Shown one piece after another: positions 17,130 to 25,853 of a stretch of DNA of 60,829 bases (within the stretch, counting starts at the first letter, position 1; each line of letters starts with the position of its first letter). The notes beneath the pieces are model-generated. The model searched no databases, had not been told where the DNA came from, and worked only from the letters and a program-made list of their open reading frames with translations. Made by a program: the position numbers and the translations under genes. The stretch comes from CAYLHF01 sp964383365 (lineage in GTDB: Bacteria; Bacteroidota; Rhodothermia; Rhodothermales; UBA10348): the NCBI GenBank assembly GCA_964383365.1, contig CAYLHF010000019.1:1-60829 (forward strand), in the 5' to 3' direction.

Positions 17130-18065
17130 TTAGTGGGTAGAGGCAGAGAACGCTTCAATGAGTCGGTCCGAATTGTAATCGAACAGATCGAAATACGTCT
17201 TCACCTCCGAAAATGCCGCGACGGACGATGCAAGCGGGACTACCCGACCGTTCACTTTACGGGCGACCAAATTTCCTGAATCGGGCTTGTAGTAAGGCGC
17301 AATAATAATTGTCGTAAGGGACCGGGCGGTCATCAGGCGGATAATTTTCGCCAGCTGGGACGGTGTTGGCGGGATTCCGGGTTTAGGCTCCAGGAAGTCA
17401 ACAATATTGAATCCAAAAGCGTGTTCCAGATAAGGCCACTGATTATGATACGCTATCAGGTCGTGTCCCCGGTATGGAGCCATTTTCTCTTTCCATCCAT
17501 CAATACGCGATGCCAATTCAGTCTTGAATATTGCCAGATTGGCAGCAAAGTAGTCTGCACTCTCGGGTCGAACGCGCGCAAATGCTTCGTAAATATTCTG
17601 TGCGATAATGGCTCCATTGGCCGGGTCCAGCCAGTAGTGAGGGTTCCCGTAGATGTGGATGTCTCCCTGTTCCCGACTGATGCTGCTGGGGACTTCAAGA
17701 AGCGGAATATTGATCGATGCATCGACATATCCGGCTGCCCCTTTTTGAATTTTCGGATTCCGTGCGCTGTTCAGAAGCGGAGGTACCCAGCCGAGTTCGA
17801 GGTCGAGACCGATGGTTACGAACACATCAGCTCTCGACATTTTCAGAATAAAACTCGGTTTCGGATCGACAAAATGAGGATTCTGGTACCCCGAGGCAAT
17901 GGATGTAACGCTGACACGGTCACCTCCTATGCTCTCGGCAATACTCTTGAGATCGGGCAGAGTAGTGACCACCTTGATATTTTTCTGTGCTACTGCCGGT
18001 GTAGGCCGGAAGGTCAGAACCAGCAATAAGAGGAGGGCACCGCCGTAGGTAAGTACTCGTTTCAT
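17130..18065 (-). CDS. znuA: Zinc/manganese ABC transporter substrate-binding protein (ZnuA-like)
   Basis: The 311-residue product has a signal peptide (cleavage near 'TPAVAQ') and is a cluster A-I metal-binding protein. The metal histidines are H64 in 'YQNPHFVDPKPS', H143 in 'GNPHYWLDP' and H207 in 'IAYHNQWPYL', with a late acidic ligand expected nearer the C-terminus. The long His-rich loop of many ZnuA proteins is absent, so manganese or iron binding is possible. It sits between the porin-like gene and the permease and should deliver metal in the periplasm. Confidence 0.9.
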   Translation of the reverse strand: MKRVLTYGGALLLLLVLTFRPTPAVAQKNIKVVTTLPDLKSIAESIGGDRVSVTSIASGYQNPHFVDPKPSFILKMSRADVFVTIGLDLELGWVPPLLNSARNPKIQKGAAGYVDASINIPLLEVPSSISREQGDIHIYGNPHYWLDPANGAIIAQNIYEAFARVRPESADYFAANLAIFKTELASRIDGWKEKMAPYRGHDLIAYHNQWPYLEHAFGFNIVDFLEPKPGIPPTPSQLAKIIRLMTARSLTTIIIAPYYKPDSGNLVARKVNGRVVPLASSVAAFSEVKTYFDLFDYNSDRLIEAFSASTH

Positions 18066-18109
18066 TTGTCCAGATGATTTATAATCTCGTTGGAGAGTAA
18101 GATGCTGCT

Positions 18110-18121
18110 ACGTTCGAACGT
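18110..18121. promoter_or_regulatory. 12-bp palindrome between porin-like gene and znuA
   Basis: ACGTTCGAACGT is a perfect palindrome in the 76-bp spacer before znuA. The placement suits an operator or a processing hairpin. No known regulator consensus is matched, so this is only a candidate. Confidence 0.3.
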
Positions 18122-18141
18122 GCTGTTGCCGTGTCTGATTG

Positions 18142-19302
18142 CTAGTAAACATGAGCGCCGTGCGTCCCGATTACAAATATGAGTCGAATAAATCCCGCAT
18201 AATTCGTGTCAATTAAATCATTCCACGACCGGCGTGCTCCGAATTCAATTTTTTGAAATTCTGTGAGAGTCCACCCGAGCGTCGAAGAGACGGCTCTTTC
18301 GTTCCAATCTGCATTATCCGGCTTGTCAGAGAAGTCATATCGGACGAGGATATTCCAACGCTCGGCAAACCGATAGTCGGCCAGCGCATACATTCCCCAC
18401 GTGTCGATTGCTTTATTGTCCGTGTGACGTTTACTAAAAAAGGATTCAGCCTGAAGCGTCAGCGATCGGTATCGATTAAACTGGACCGGCTTCCACTTGT
18501 ACGTCAGGTCGACACCGCCTATCCACGACGTGTTCCCCGTATCGTTTGGGCCGGCCATGCCCGTAAGTCCGAGTTCGAACGTCGTATTGTCTGTGAGGTC
18601 CCAGAAATTCTTGAGGTGGGTCGTGTACAGAAGCTGATTGCCGGTATCAATAACGAAACTTTCGCTTTCTGCCGGTCCGCGAGATACGCCTACGGTCCAA
18701 TCTTGATAGAACGCCCCATTCGGAACGAGCCAACTCAACGCGATACCCTGATCGTTGAGCCCCTCGTCGCCCAGATAGTTGGAGTACAGGGCCGGCGTGT
18801 CAATAAATGGTAATGCATGAGGGTGTATCTGGTTTATTTTCCCCACGTTGCTGCGATACTTCCCTGCTTTGATTTCCAGCTGATGTGGTAGGGCCAAGGT
18901 CGTCAGGTAGGCCTCCTCCAATTCGAAAACGAATTCGCCATTGTCATTTGCCATCGAGATGAACGCATCAGCACGGGCATATGGATCGACGACGGACTTC
19001 AGCGCAAGCTCAGCCTCGTGCATTTCGAAATCTACATTTCGCGGGCCTTCAGATAGATAGCTGGCTCTTAGGTCTCCGACCAGACTGATGTCCGGATTGG
19101 TATTGGGTTTGACTCGTGATGTGGATCCTGAAACAGGGGGCGGAGGTGCTTCCGGCTCGAAAGCTCCCATCTCGCGCTGGAGTTCGAGTAGGAGAGAGTC
19201 GGCGGCAGCAGAAGAATCTGGAACCTGCGCAGAAGAGGGGGCCACGCCCAGGACCAGCAGTGGAAGCAGAGCGGCGACTATACACCGCGTGTATGAATGC
19301 AT
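18142..19302 (-). CDS. Porin-like outer-membrane beta-barrel protein
   Basis: This 386-residue protein has a signal peptide ending 'VAPSSAQ' and a short proline-rich linker ('EAPPPPVSGS'). A run of amphipathic strands typical of a trimeric-porin-like barrel follows, ending in an aromatic/hydrophobic strand ('NYAGFIRLIFVIG'). Motifs such as 'KAGKYRSNVGKINQIHPH' recur in porin-like proteins that accompany Znu operons in Bacteroidota and other Gram-negatives. It probably lets metal or a metal complex through the outer membrane. It is first in the porin/znuA/znuB set. Confidence 0.8.
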   Translation of the reverse strand: MHSYTRCIVAALLPLLVLGVAPSSAQVPDSSAAADSLLLELQREMGAFEPEAPPPPVSGSTSRVKPNTNPDISLVGDLRASYLSEGPRNVDFEMHEAELALKSVVDPYARADAFISMANDNGEFVFELEEAYLTTLALPHQLEIKAGKYRSNVGKINQIHPHALPFIDTPALYSNYLGDEGLNDQGIALSWLVPNGAFYQDWTVGVSRGPAESESFVIDTGNQLLYTTHLKNFWDLTDNTTFELGLTGMAGPNDTGNTSWIGGVDLTYKWKPVQFNRYRSLTLQAESFFSKRHTDNKAIDTWGMYALADYRFAERWNILVRYDFSDKPDNADWNERAVSSTLGWTLTEFQKIEFGARRSWNDLIDTNYAGFIRLIFVIGTHGAHVY

Positions 19303-19428
19303 ATGACACTACCGGGTCTCAGTTCTGTTAAGTTCGTCCCCTTATTTCGGCCAGCGTACAATTTGTTTCCCGATCCGAATAAATCTTGGACGAGAGAATC
19401 CGATTTTTATTCCGTCAGGGTTTCTCGG

Positions 19429-20295
19429 TCAGAGGGATGCTGGTTTCTCCGAGGTTTCATCACTGAATTTAGATCCGTCGGGAGCGCGGTATTTCTGGAA
19501 CGGAATAGTAAGCAGATTCCATACGCTGCCATAGTCTTCCGGGGACATGTGAGTATCGATTCCGTAGGTGAGGTCAGCCGGATTACCGACACGAGCGAAC
19601 GTGCCGAACATGCGGTCCCAGATCGAAAAAATATTCCCGTAGTTGGTATCCGTAAGGGGCTGTTTGTAGTGATGATGGACCTTATGCATATTCGGGGTCA
19701 CGAATATCCACGACAGGATTTCATCGACACGAAGGTGGGACCGGACATTGGCGTGGGTAATCTGAGCAAACAGGATGGAAAGTGTCTGGTAGATAAAGAA
19801 AACTCCGATCGGAACTCCGGCGATCAGGACGGCCAGTAGACCGAACGAGGATCTGAGAATGGTTTCTCCAGGATGATGTCGAAGCCCCGACGTTACGTCG
19901 ATCGTCGTGTCCGTATGGTGAATGAGATGAATTTTCCACATCCAGCGAACATGGTGTTCGACCCAATGGATGAGCCAGGCTCCGATAAGATCAAGCAGGA
20001 AAATCCCCAGGATGACATGTAACCAGAGCGGTAGGTCGACCAGATAAAGAAGACCGAACTGGTTGGCCACCGTATAATCAGCCGCCCAGATGATCAGCGA
20101 CGCAAATGTCAGGCCAACGGCAAATTGCAAGAGGGTCAGAAACAGGTTCATACCCGCATGACGCCATTTCCGGTAAGAGAAGGAGAAGAGCGGTATCAGA
20201 CCCTCCAGAGTCCAGAAAAAAATAAGTCCGAGCGAAAGAGCCAGCGTGCGATACGAGGCTGGGATCGTCTCGAAGAATTGAACGATTGTTTCCAT
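19429..20295 (-). CDS. Sterol desaturase / fatty acid hydroxylase superfamily protein
   Basis: The 288-residue membrane protein has four or so hydrophobic helices and three histidine clusters of the di-iron type: 'HWVEHH', 'HLIHHTD', and 'NMHKVHHHY' near the end, with 'HANVRSH' between. The family hydroxylates or desaturates lipids (sterols, ceramides, carotenoids, ether lipids) with O2 at the inner membrane. The substrate cannot be told. The gene starts 12 bp after the PPOX-like gene and is probably cotranscribed with it. Confidence 0.92.
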   Translation of the reverse strand: METIVQFFETIPASYRTLALSLGLIFFWTLEGLIPLFSFSYRKWRHAGMNLFLTLLQFAVGLTFASLIIWAADYTVANQFGLLYLVDLPLWLHVILGIFLLDLIGAWLIHWVEHHVRWMWKIHLIHHTDTTIDVTSGLRHHPGETILRSSFGLLAVLIAGVPIGVFFIYQTLSILFAQITHANVRSHLRVDEILSWIFVTPNMHKVHHHYKQPLTDTNYGNIFSIWDRMFGTFARVGNPADLTYGIDTHMSPEDYGSVWNLLTIPFQKYRAPDGSKFSDETSEKPASL

Positions 20296-20307
20296 CAGGG
20301 TCCGGGG

Positions 20308-20973
20308 TCACCCGGCTTCATTCAGATATCGTTGCATGTACTCTGGAACAGGGACTCCGACCTTCAGGCGTGGGTCGCTTTCGGCACCCGACGGCCGGTG
20401 ATCGAACGAGACAAGTCCTGCCCATACGTCTGCATCATAATCTTCTTCGTCATCTACGGGCGGGCCGGACCTGACTTTTGCAGACGCAGAATCGATTTCC
20501 ATCGACACCAGGAGCGTTGCCTTCTTCTCCTTCGCACTGGGTTGCCTGGCGTCGTTCCATCGACCGGGCATAATTTTTTCGGTTAACAGACGAAACCCTT
20601 CACTCACGTCCCGGTCATCCCGGATGACTTCTCCCGCACCGAAAAGAACGGCGGATCGATAATTCATCGAATGGTGAAATACGGATCGGGCCATTACGAG
20701 CGCGTCAACAATCGAGACCGTGACACACAGTGGAGCTCCCGAGGCCATGTGAAGAAGCATCCTGCTCTTCGTAGAGCCATGGAAAATAATCCGATTTCCA
20801 TCTCGAACATGAATGGTCGGAATCACGACCGGTCGATTGTCAAAAAAGAACCCGACGTGGCAGATCGGCGCCTCGTCAACAATGGGAAAAATGGTCGCCG
20901 AGTCATACGATCCCCTGGTTGGATTTCGCATGACCTGATTCTTTTTGGAGGGATCGAATACAGGCATAGGCAT
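20308..20973 (-). CDS. Pyridoxamine 5'-phosphate oxidase-like flavin-binding protein
   Basis: This 221-residue protein has the split-barrel FMN-binding pattern of the Pyridox_ox_2 family ('RGSYDSATIFPIVDEAPICHV', shown here in short: 'ICHVGFFFDNRP', 'IIFHGSTKSRML', 'RSAVLFGAGEVI', 'EKIMPGRWNDAR'). Members bind FMN, F420 or heme and reduce small molecules; true PdxH lacks the 'PGRW' block seen here. It is cytoplasmic and the first gene of a two-gene unit with the desaturase-like gene, to which it could donate or protect electrons, though this is a guess. Confidence 0.88.
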   Translation of the reverse strand: MPMPVFDPSKKNQVMRNPTRGSYDSATIFPIVDEAPICHVGFFFDNRPVVIPTIHVRDGNRIIFHGSTKSRMLLHMASGAPLCVTVSIVDALVMARSVFHHSMNYRSAVLFGAGEVIRDDRDVSEGFRLLTEKIMPGRWNDARQPSAKEKKATLLVSMEIDSASAKVRSGPPVDDEEDYDADVWAGLVSFDHRPSGAESDPRLKVGVPVPEYMQRYLNEAG

Positions 20974-21075
20974 TATTTGGCAAAGTCAGTAGCAGCTGTT
21001 AGATCGGCTGGAATATAGCCTTATCTTATATGTCCCGCCCACGTCATCTCTGAAACCAACCAAAGGAGTTCAGCC

Positions 21076-21669
21076 ATGCTTTACAAGCGCCTGATGCCGA
21101 CCGTTCTTATTGTGTCGATTATGTGTTCTGCTCCTGCATGTTCACAGAGTTATTCTTCTGAAATTTCGCAGGCGATTCTGGCTGCTCCTGCCGCCGATAG
21201 AGATGCGGCCACGATTCTCGGATGGGATCAGGATGGCGTGTTCAAGACACTTCGAGAGGGCACGAACGAACTGGTGTGCATCTCGGATAATCCGGAGAAA
21301 GACGGGTTCGAGGTTGCATGCTATCACAGAGATCTGGATCCCTATATGGCGCGGGGCCGGGAATTGAGAGCATCCGGAAAAAATGGGCGCGAAATACGTG
21401 CGATAAGAACGCAGGAAGTCGAGGCCGGAACGCTTTCATGGCCGTCGACGCCAGAGATGCTGTATATTTTTACAGGAGATGAAGGTACGTTCGACGTCGA
21501 GGCCGGGACAGTCGTGAATCCGTACCTGAGATATGTCGTGTACGTTCCGTATGCAACGGCAGAGAGTACGGGTCTTCCCACACAGCCTATGGCGCCAGGA
21601 GCCCCGTGGATCATGGAGCCGGGTTCGCACCGGGCACACATCATGATTGTGCCTCCAAAGGGTCAATAG
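21076..21669 (+). CDS. Exported protein of unknown function
   Basis: The 197-residue product starts with a signal peptide; 'SAPACSQ' could be a poor lipobox at Cys22. The mature part has 'GWDQDGVFKTLREG', 'LVCISDNPEKDGF', 'HRDLDPYM' and 'MLYIFTGDE', and is rich in acidic and aromatic residues. I do not recognise a named family. It lies between two divergent units, with the plus-strand esterase gene 155 bp downstream, and is preceded by a plausible 'AAAGGAG' ribosome site (21061-21067), which supports the start. Confidence 0.8.
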   Translation: MLYKRLMPTVLIVSIMCSAPACSQSYSSEISQAILAAPAADRDAATILGWDQDGVFKTLREGTNELVCISDNPEKDGFEVACYHRDLDPYMARGRELRASGKNGREIRAIRTQEVEAGTLSWPSTPEMLYIFTGDEGTFDVEAGTVVNPYLRYVVYVPYATAESTGLPTQPMAPGAPWIMEPGSHRAHIMIVPPKGQ

Positions 21670-21824
21670 GCATGCCCCATGTAGCACCCGGGTGATTGAA
21701 CATACTGAAGGTGATTTCCAGGGCGATGATTCGGGTAGAATAGTATCGAATCGGCGGTCGCCGGTAACATCTCTTCGGTTATCTCCGTAGTCCCGACCAT
21801 CACCCTGAATACATACCTGATTCC

Positions 21825-22652
21825 ATGTTTTGTTATCGACTCCCTCTGGCGGGAATCGTGATCACTCTCATTCTGTGGGTTTGTGTACTCGTCCCGGCGA
21901 ACACTGCAGCAAACACGAGTGGCAGATCGATCGCTACATTTTCTCATCGCCCCGTTCAACCGGGAGACTTGAGCGAAAATGTACTCATTGAGAGTGCAAT
22001 TTTAGGCTATCAGCTCCAGTACCGGGTGTACCTACCGCCCGAATACGAGCACAGTGAGTCCCTTCCGGTTCTTTACGTGACCGATGGCCAGTGGTATGTC
22101 GAGTCGGGCGAGATGCCGGGTCTGCTGGACGAAATGATCGAGGACGGGGCGATCCGTCCACTCATCGTTGTTTTTGTCGATAATCGGGATCCGAATGATT
22201 TGCAGAATAACAGGAGAAATGGTCAGTTCTGGTGCAATACACGATACTCGGATTTTTTCATCGAAGAACTGATTCCCGAGATCGATTCGTCGTACAAAAC
22301 GTCTCCTGTGCGATCTGAGCGGACGATTCTGGGGCTCTCTTTTGGAGGACTGAATTCGGCCTGTTTTGGTCTCCATGCATCCTCATTCTTTGAGGGAATC
22401 GCGATGCAGTCACCGGCCATGAGACCCGTTCCGGATCTTTTATCGACCTATGACACGTTACCGAAAAAGCCGCTGAACATATTCTTGAGTACCGGTACGA
22501 AACGGGACAATACCGCGTCTGCCAGGCGGTTCAGAGACATCCTCCAAGACAAAGGATATCGTCTCCACTATGAAGAGGTCCCGTTCGGGCACAACTGGCA
22601 GAATTGGAAGCCCCTGTTGGATGATATCCTTCTGTATTTCTATGCCAGATAA
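21825..22652 (+). CDS. Exported alpha/beta hydrolase of the esterase D / Fes type
   Basis: The 275-residue protein has a signal peptide (cleavage near 'PANTAAN') and the putative-esterase fold: 'YRVYLPPEY', 'PVLYVTDGQ', the nucleophile elbow 'GLSFGG' with Ser172, and the catalytic His in 'VPFGHNWQNW'. Family members cleave ferric-siderophore, feruloyl or acetyl esters. Periplasmic or secreted action follows from the signal. No siderophore or xylan genes are adjacent, so the ester is unknown. Confidence 0.88.
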   Translation: MFCYRLPLAGIVITLILWVCVLVPANTAANTSGRSIATFSHRPVQPGDLSENVLIESAILGYQLQYRVYLPPEYEHSESLPVLYVTDGQWYVESGEMPGLLDEMIEDGAIRPLIVVFVDNRDPNDLQNNRRNGQFWCNTRYSDFFIEELIPEIDSSYKTSPVRSERTILGLSFGGLNSACFGLHASSFFEGIAMQSPAMRPVPDLLSTYDTLPKKPLNIFLSTGTKRDNTASARRFRDILQDKGYRLHYEEVPFGHNWQNWKPLLDDILLYFYAR

Positions 22653-22658
22653 ACAGGA

Positions 22659-23156
22659 CTATTTCTTCTCATGAAAAGCGCGAATCTCCTCCACGAGTGA
22701 TAGGGCGAGATCATTCGGGACCGGTATCGACAGATTGTACTGACTCACGCGCCAGCCTTGACCGGTCAGAACCAACACACCTGTTCCACGGGTAGTCCCG
22801 TAGTTTTCGTTTTCAAGTGATTCATCGAACCAGGCCGTACGTCCCCCCTCACCGATGAATATGTGCCGTTCTGAGGGATGATAGGTCCAACCTCCACGTT
22901 TGAAAGCGGGTGTCGCGTAGGCTTTGAAATCAGCAATCGTCCAGCGCTCTTCGGGATCGGTTCCGAAGAATATGGCGTCCGCTGTGTACTGGGCAAAATA
23001 GCGGTCGAACTCAGCCGCCGCCGCCGCACTGTGAACATTGTCAAGTACCGCCGAAATCAGCCCGGTGGTTTCTTCGGTGGACTGTGCGGCGGTCGGCCGA
23101 CGGCCGACCGCCGCCAGAATCAATATCAAAAAAATCGTCCGAGTGAATACATTCAT
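22659..23156 (-). CDS. Exported SnoaL-like (DUF4440/NTF2-fold) protein
   Basis: This 165-residue protein has a signal peptide (cleavage near 'PTAAQ') and an NTF2-like cone fold pattern: 'FDRYFAQYTADAIFFGTDPEERW', of which 'YTADAIFFG' and 'TGVLVLTGQGWRVSQYNLS' near the end are typical of DUF4440. The cavity may bind a small molecule; no catalytic role is proven for most members. The signal-peptide codons contain a very strong 29-bp GC hairpin (23086-23114). The gene is convergent with the esterase gene, seven bases away. Confidence 0.88.
   Translation of the reverse strand: MNVFTRTIFLILILAAVGRRPTAAQSTEETTGLISAVLDNVHSAAAAAEFDRYFAQYTADAIFFGTDPEERWTIADFKAYATPAFKRGGWTYHPSERHIFIGEGGRTAWFDESLENENYGTTRGTGVLVLTGQGWRVSQYNLSIPVPNDLALSLVEEIRAFHEKK
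23086..23114. repeat. Perfect 13-bp inverted repeat inside a coding region
   Basis: Arms GCGGCGGTCGGCC and GGCCGACCGCCGC are exact reverse complements with a 3-nt loop (GAC). The repeat lies in the signal-peptide codons of the SnoaL-like gene. In mRNA it would form a very stable hairpin about 15 codons after the start. Confidence 0.8.
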
Positions 23157-23206
23157 GTTTCTATCTGTGGTTTTCCTCTAGAAGTGATCTGACCATTGGT
23201 CGCGCA

Positions 23207-23965
23207 TTACAGTAGGAATCCTCCGTCTACCGGAAGAGCGGTACCCGTGACAAAGGAGGATTCGTCCGAGCAGAGCCACAGTACGGCGCTGGCAACTTCA
23301 TCCGCTCGTCCCAATCTGCCGATTGGATGCATCTTGGTCACATGTTGCCGGATCTCATCACTTTGAAAAAGCGATTCGGCCATATCGGTCTCAATTACAG
23401 CAGGACAGACGGCGTTAATTCGAATATGGTGCGGGGCGTACTCCGTCGCAGCTGCCTTCGTAAGACCGATCACACCGTGCTTGCTGGCATGATAAGCGAC
23501 TCCGACTACGCCTCCCTTCAGACCTGCGACGCTGGACATATTAACGATGGAACCACCACCCGTTTCCAACATGAGTGGTATTTCGTACTTCATGCATTGC
23601 CAAACGCCGGTCAGATTTACCGATATAATTCGATTCCACGTGCGCTCTTTCATCTCGGCAGCCGGAGTAAAGGCGCCACCGGCGACTCCCGCATTATTGA
23701 CCGCATAGTCCAGTCGCCCGTACGTTTTCGAACACGTAGCCATCAGCGCTTTGATACTACCGATGTCCGACACGTCCGTTTTCACGAAACAGGCCTCGCC
23801 TCCGTCGGCAACAATCTGTTCGACCGTATCATTCCCCTCATTTTCACGACGGGCGGCGACGACAACACGGGCACCTTCCCGGCCAAATGCGAGCGACGTG
23901 GCACGACCGATGCCAGCATTTCCGCCGGTCACGATAACTACTTTATTCTGGAACCTACCGCTCAT
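23207..23965 (-). CDS. Short-chain dehydrogenase/reductase
   Basis: The 252-residue SDR has the nucleotide-binding 'TGGNAGIGRA' (13-22), 'NNAGVAGG', and the catalytic Ser145, Tyr158 and Lys162 ('YHASKHG'). It ends with 'FVTGTALPVDGGF', usual for classical cytosolic SDRs. Arg39-Arg40 after the second strand ('AARRENE') suggests NADP preference. The alcohol or ketone substrate is unknown. It starts three bases before the DinB gene's stop region, so the two are tightly linked (DinB first). Confidence 0.93.
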   Translation of the reverse strand: MSGRFQNKVVIVTGGNAGIGRATSLAFGREGARVVVAARRENEGNDTVEQIVADGGEACFVKTDVSDIGSIKALMATCSKTYGRLDYAVNNAGVAGGAFTPAAEMKERTWNRIISVNLTGVWQCMKYEIPLMLETGGGSIVNMSSVAGLKGGVVGVAYHASKHGVIGLTKAAATEYAPHHIRINAVCPAVIETDMAESLFQSDEIRQHVTKMHPIGRLGRADEVASAVLWLCSDESSFVTGTALPVDGGFLL

Positions 23966-23967
23966 AA

Positions 23968-24468
23968 TCAGAAACTGGTATCGTCGGCCGTCGGACCGAA
24001 TGTCTGTGGAACGGAAACGTCAAGTAGTCGCAAATACACGCTCAACTGTCCGCGATGGTGAATCAGATGACTGATACACATTCTTCTTAAAACACCACCC
24101 TTCGGAAGCGTAAAAATAATATGTTCACCCATTCTGAGCGTCCAGGGGTCAGCTATGTTTTCAGCTGAAATTTGTGGTAAGATGTTCTCAAGGCTATCTC
24201 TGTTCGTGTCGAAAATATCCATCAGTTCCGAATTGGTCGTCGCCCCTTTCCACGGCTGAAATCCTTCCATATCCAGTTCGTCAGTCGTGACGGTCATCGT
24301 AAACCATTTCAACAGATTTGCCACGTGCGAGGCAAGACGGCCGAGGTTCATCGACTTTTCGTGTGGTTGCCAATCGAAATGCTCGTCGGGTACGACAGCC
24401 AGCATGCGTCGGGTAGCATCGAGTTCAACGGACAGGTCACCGAAGGCGGATTCGATCAGGGGATTCAT
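23968..24468 (-). CDS. DinB-family protein
   Basis: The 166-residue product fits the DinB/YfiT four-helix bundle with the usual metal histidines: 'SHVANLLKWF' and the late 'HLIHHRGQLSVYLRLL'. Such proteins are metal-dependent thiol transferases or similar hydrolases, often with bacillithiol or related thiols. The C-terminus is 'VPQTFGPTADD', a common ending in the DinB family. It precedes the SDR gene by two bases. Confidence 0.92.
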   Translation of the reverse strand: MNPLIESAFGDLSVELDATRRMLAVVPDEHFDWQPHEKSMNLGRLASHVANLLKWFTMTVTTDELDMEGFQPWKGATTNSELMDIFDTNRDSLENILPQISAENIADPWTLRMGEHIIFTLPKGGVLRRMCISHLIHHRGQLSVYLRLLDVSVPQTFGPTADDTSF

Positions 24469-24522
24469 GAGATAGTGATGTTGTATTCGTTCCGGGAGAT
24501 ATGGCTACGAACGGACGAAAGA

Positions 24523-25821
24523 TCAGTTCACTGTGGACGGATCTATTCGGGTTGGGGTTTCCGCTCCCGATACAATCGTGGCTGCCCCGGCGGCGATTGC
24601 CGAAATCGTGTTGGTCAAGTGGTCCAGGTTAAGCGTTTCGACTTCATCGGAGACCTGATGGTAATCCGTATCGACATCAATTGGAGTCGTACTGATCGAA
24701 TGAGCCGGAACACCCAGCCGGGCGAGGGTAGCGTTATCGGAACGATAGAATAAATTCTGATCTGGATATGGATCCGGGTAGAACGAGAATCGAGTTCCCT
24801 CCACGGCTTTCTGCAGGATGGTTCCAAAATCGGATCGGTCAAAGCCCGTAATCCATGCCGTATTCGGACCATCAACAGCGGGTTTTCCTATCATCTCGAT
24901 ATTGAACATGGCCACTACCTGATCCGGATTCAATATGTGAGATAGATGTTGCGATCCATATCCTCCGATTTCTTCGGCAGTGAACGCAGCGAAGATCAGT
25001 GTACGCTCGGGCTTTCCAAGTGCCTTGAAATAACGCGCCAACTCAATCACTGCCGTCGTTCCAGATGCATCATCGTTAGCACCGTTGGCAATCGAGTCTG
25101 CATTCACGGCCGGCCGAATCCCCAGATGGTCGTAATGACCCGAAAACAGGACGGTTTCCTCCTCGCGATTACCGGGAATCACTCCGACCACATTGGCCAG
25201 ATCCAGTGTCTCAGACGTTCTGTCTATCTCAATTCGATAGGTTCTGGCAGCCGATAATCGGGTCAGTATAAAGACGGTCGTTCCTCCCTCGTTCAGGGAG
25301 GTGCTTCTCTGGGGGCGACTGAAAAACGGTCTGAACCGAGCGAAGTCGTCAGCGTGGGATTCGTCAACCAGAATAATCTCACTCTCGGTCGATCCTCTCC
25401 TGGAAAGGACACCACTCCGGAAATCATCATCGGGTCCCAATCGGGTTACCGATATGTTGTCTGCGGTTGTCCAGGAAAGATGTTCATGATTTCCCATGCT
25501 GAACACCGATTCATCCGGGATCGGGCGTCCGTTAAGCGAGAAGGATTGCTCTCCCGGTGTGAGGGAATAGACCTGGAATGCTTGCAGATACGATGTAGCG
25601 CCTGGCATAAACCCGAGTCCAATTTCGTCGAATTCATTTTCAATAAACCCGGCGGCTCTCTCGATGCCCTCGGAAAATGTGGCTCGTCCTTCCATATCGT
25701 CTGCGGCGAGCGTCGTGATGATGCGCGTAACATCGGCTCGGTCGATGACGGGCTGGCCGCTACAGGCCGGAATTCCCAGGAGAACAGCAATAAACGTGGT
25801 TGATAAAAGTCCAGATTTCAT
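24523..25821 (-). CDS. M28-family aminopeptidase lipoprotein
   Basis: This 432-residue protein has a lipoprotein leader ('LLGIPACSG', Cys20) and an M28 catalytic domain: His229 and Asp231 in 'GHYDHLG', Asp250/Asp251 in 'ANDDASGT' and the catalytic glutamates in 'FTAEEIGGYG' (283-284). The last zinc ligand is in a region near 'HQVSDEVETLN'. An inserted PA-like segment at about 110-215 is typical. It is likely anchored to the outer membrane or periplasm and trims peptides. It follows the GH5 gene by 32 bp. Confidence 0.92.
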   Translation of the reverse strand: MKSGLLSTTFIAVLLGIPACSGQPVIDRADVTRIITTLAADDMEGRATFSEGIERAAGFIENEFDEIGLGFMPGATSYLQAFQVYSLTPGEQSFSLNGRPIPDESVFSMGNHEHLSWTTADNISVTRLGPDDDFRSGVLSRRGSTESEIILVDESHADDFARFRPFFSRPQRSTSLNEGGTTVFILTRLSAARTYRIEIDRTSETLDLANVVGVIPGNREEETVLFSGHYDHLGIRPAVNADSIANGANDDASGTTAVIELARYFKALGKPERTLIFAAFTAEEIGGYGSQHLSHILNPDQVVAMFNIEMIGKPAVDGPNTAWITGFDRSDFGTILQKAVEGTRFSFYPDPYPDQNLFYRSDNATLARLGVPAHSISTTPIDVDTDYHQVSDEVETLNLDHLTNTISAIAAGAATIVSGAETPTRIDPSTVN

Positions 25822-25853
25822 TGTTAATACAGATTCTCGTTCGTACAGATGAT

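Noticed and set aside
23327..24061. 244-residue plus-strand frame opposite the SDR gene
   Set aside because: Antisense shadow of an SDR with all catalytic residues.
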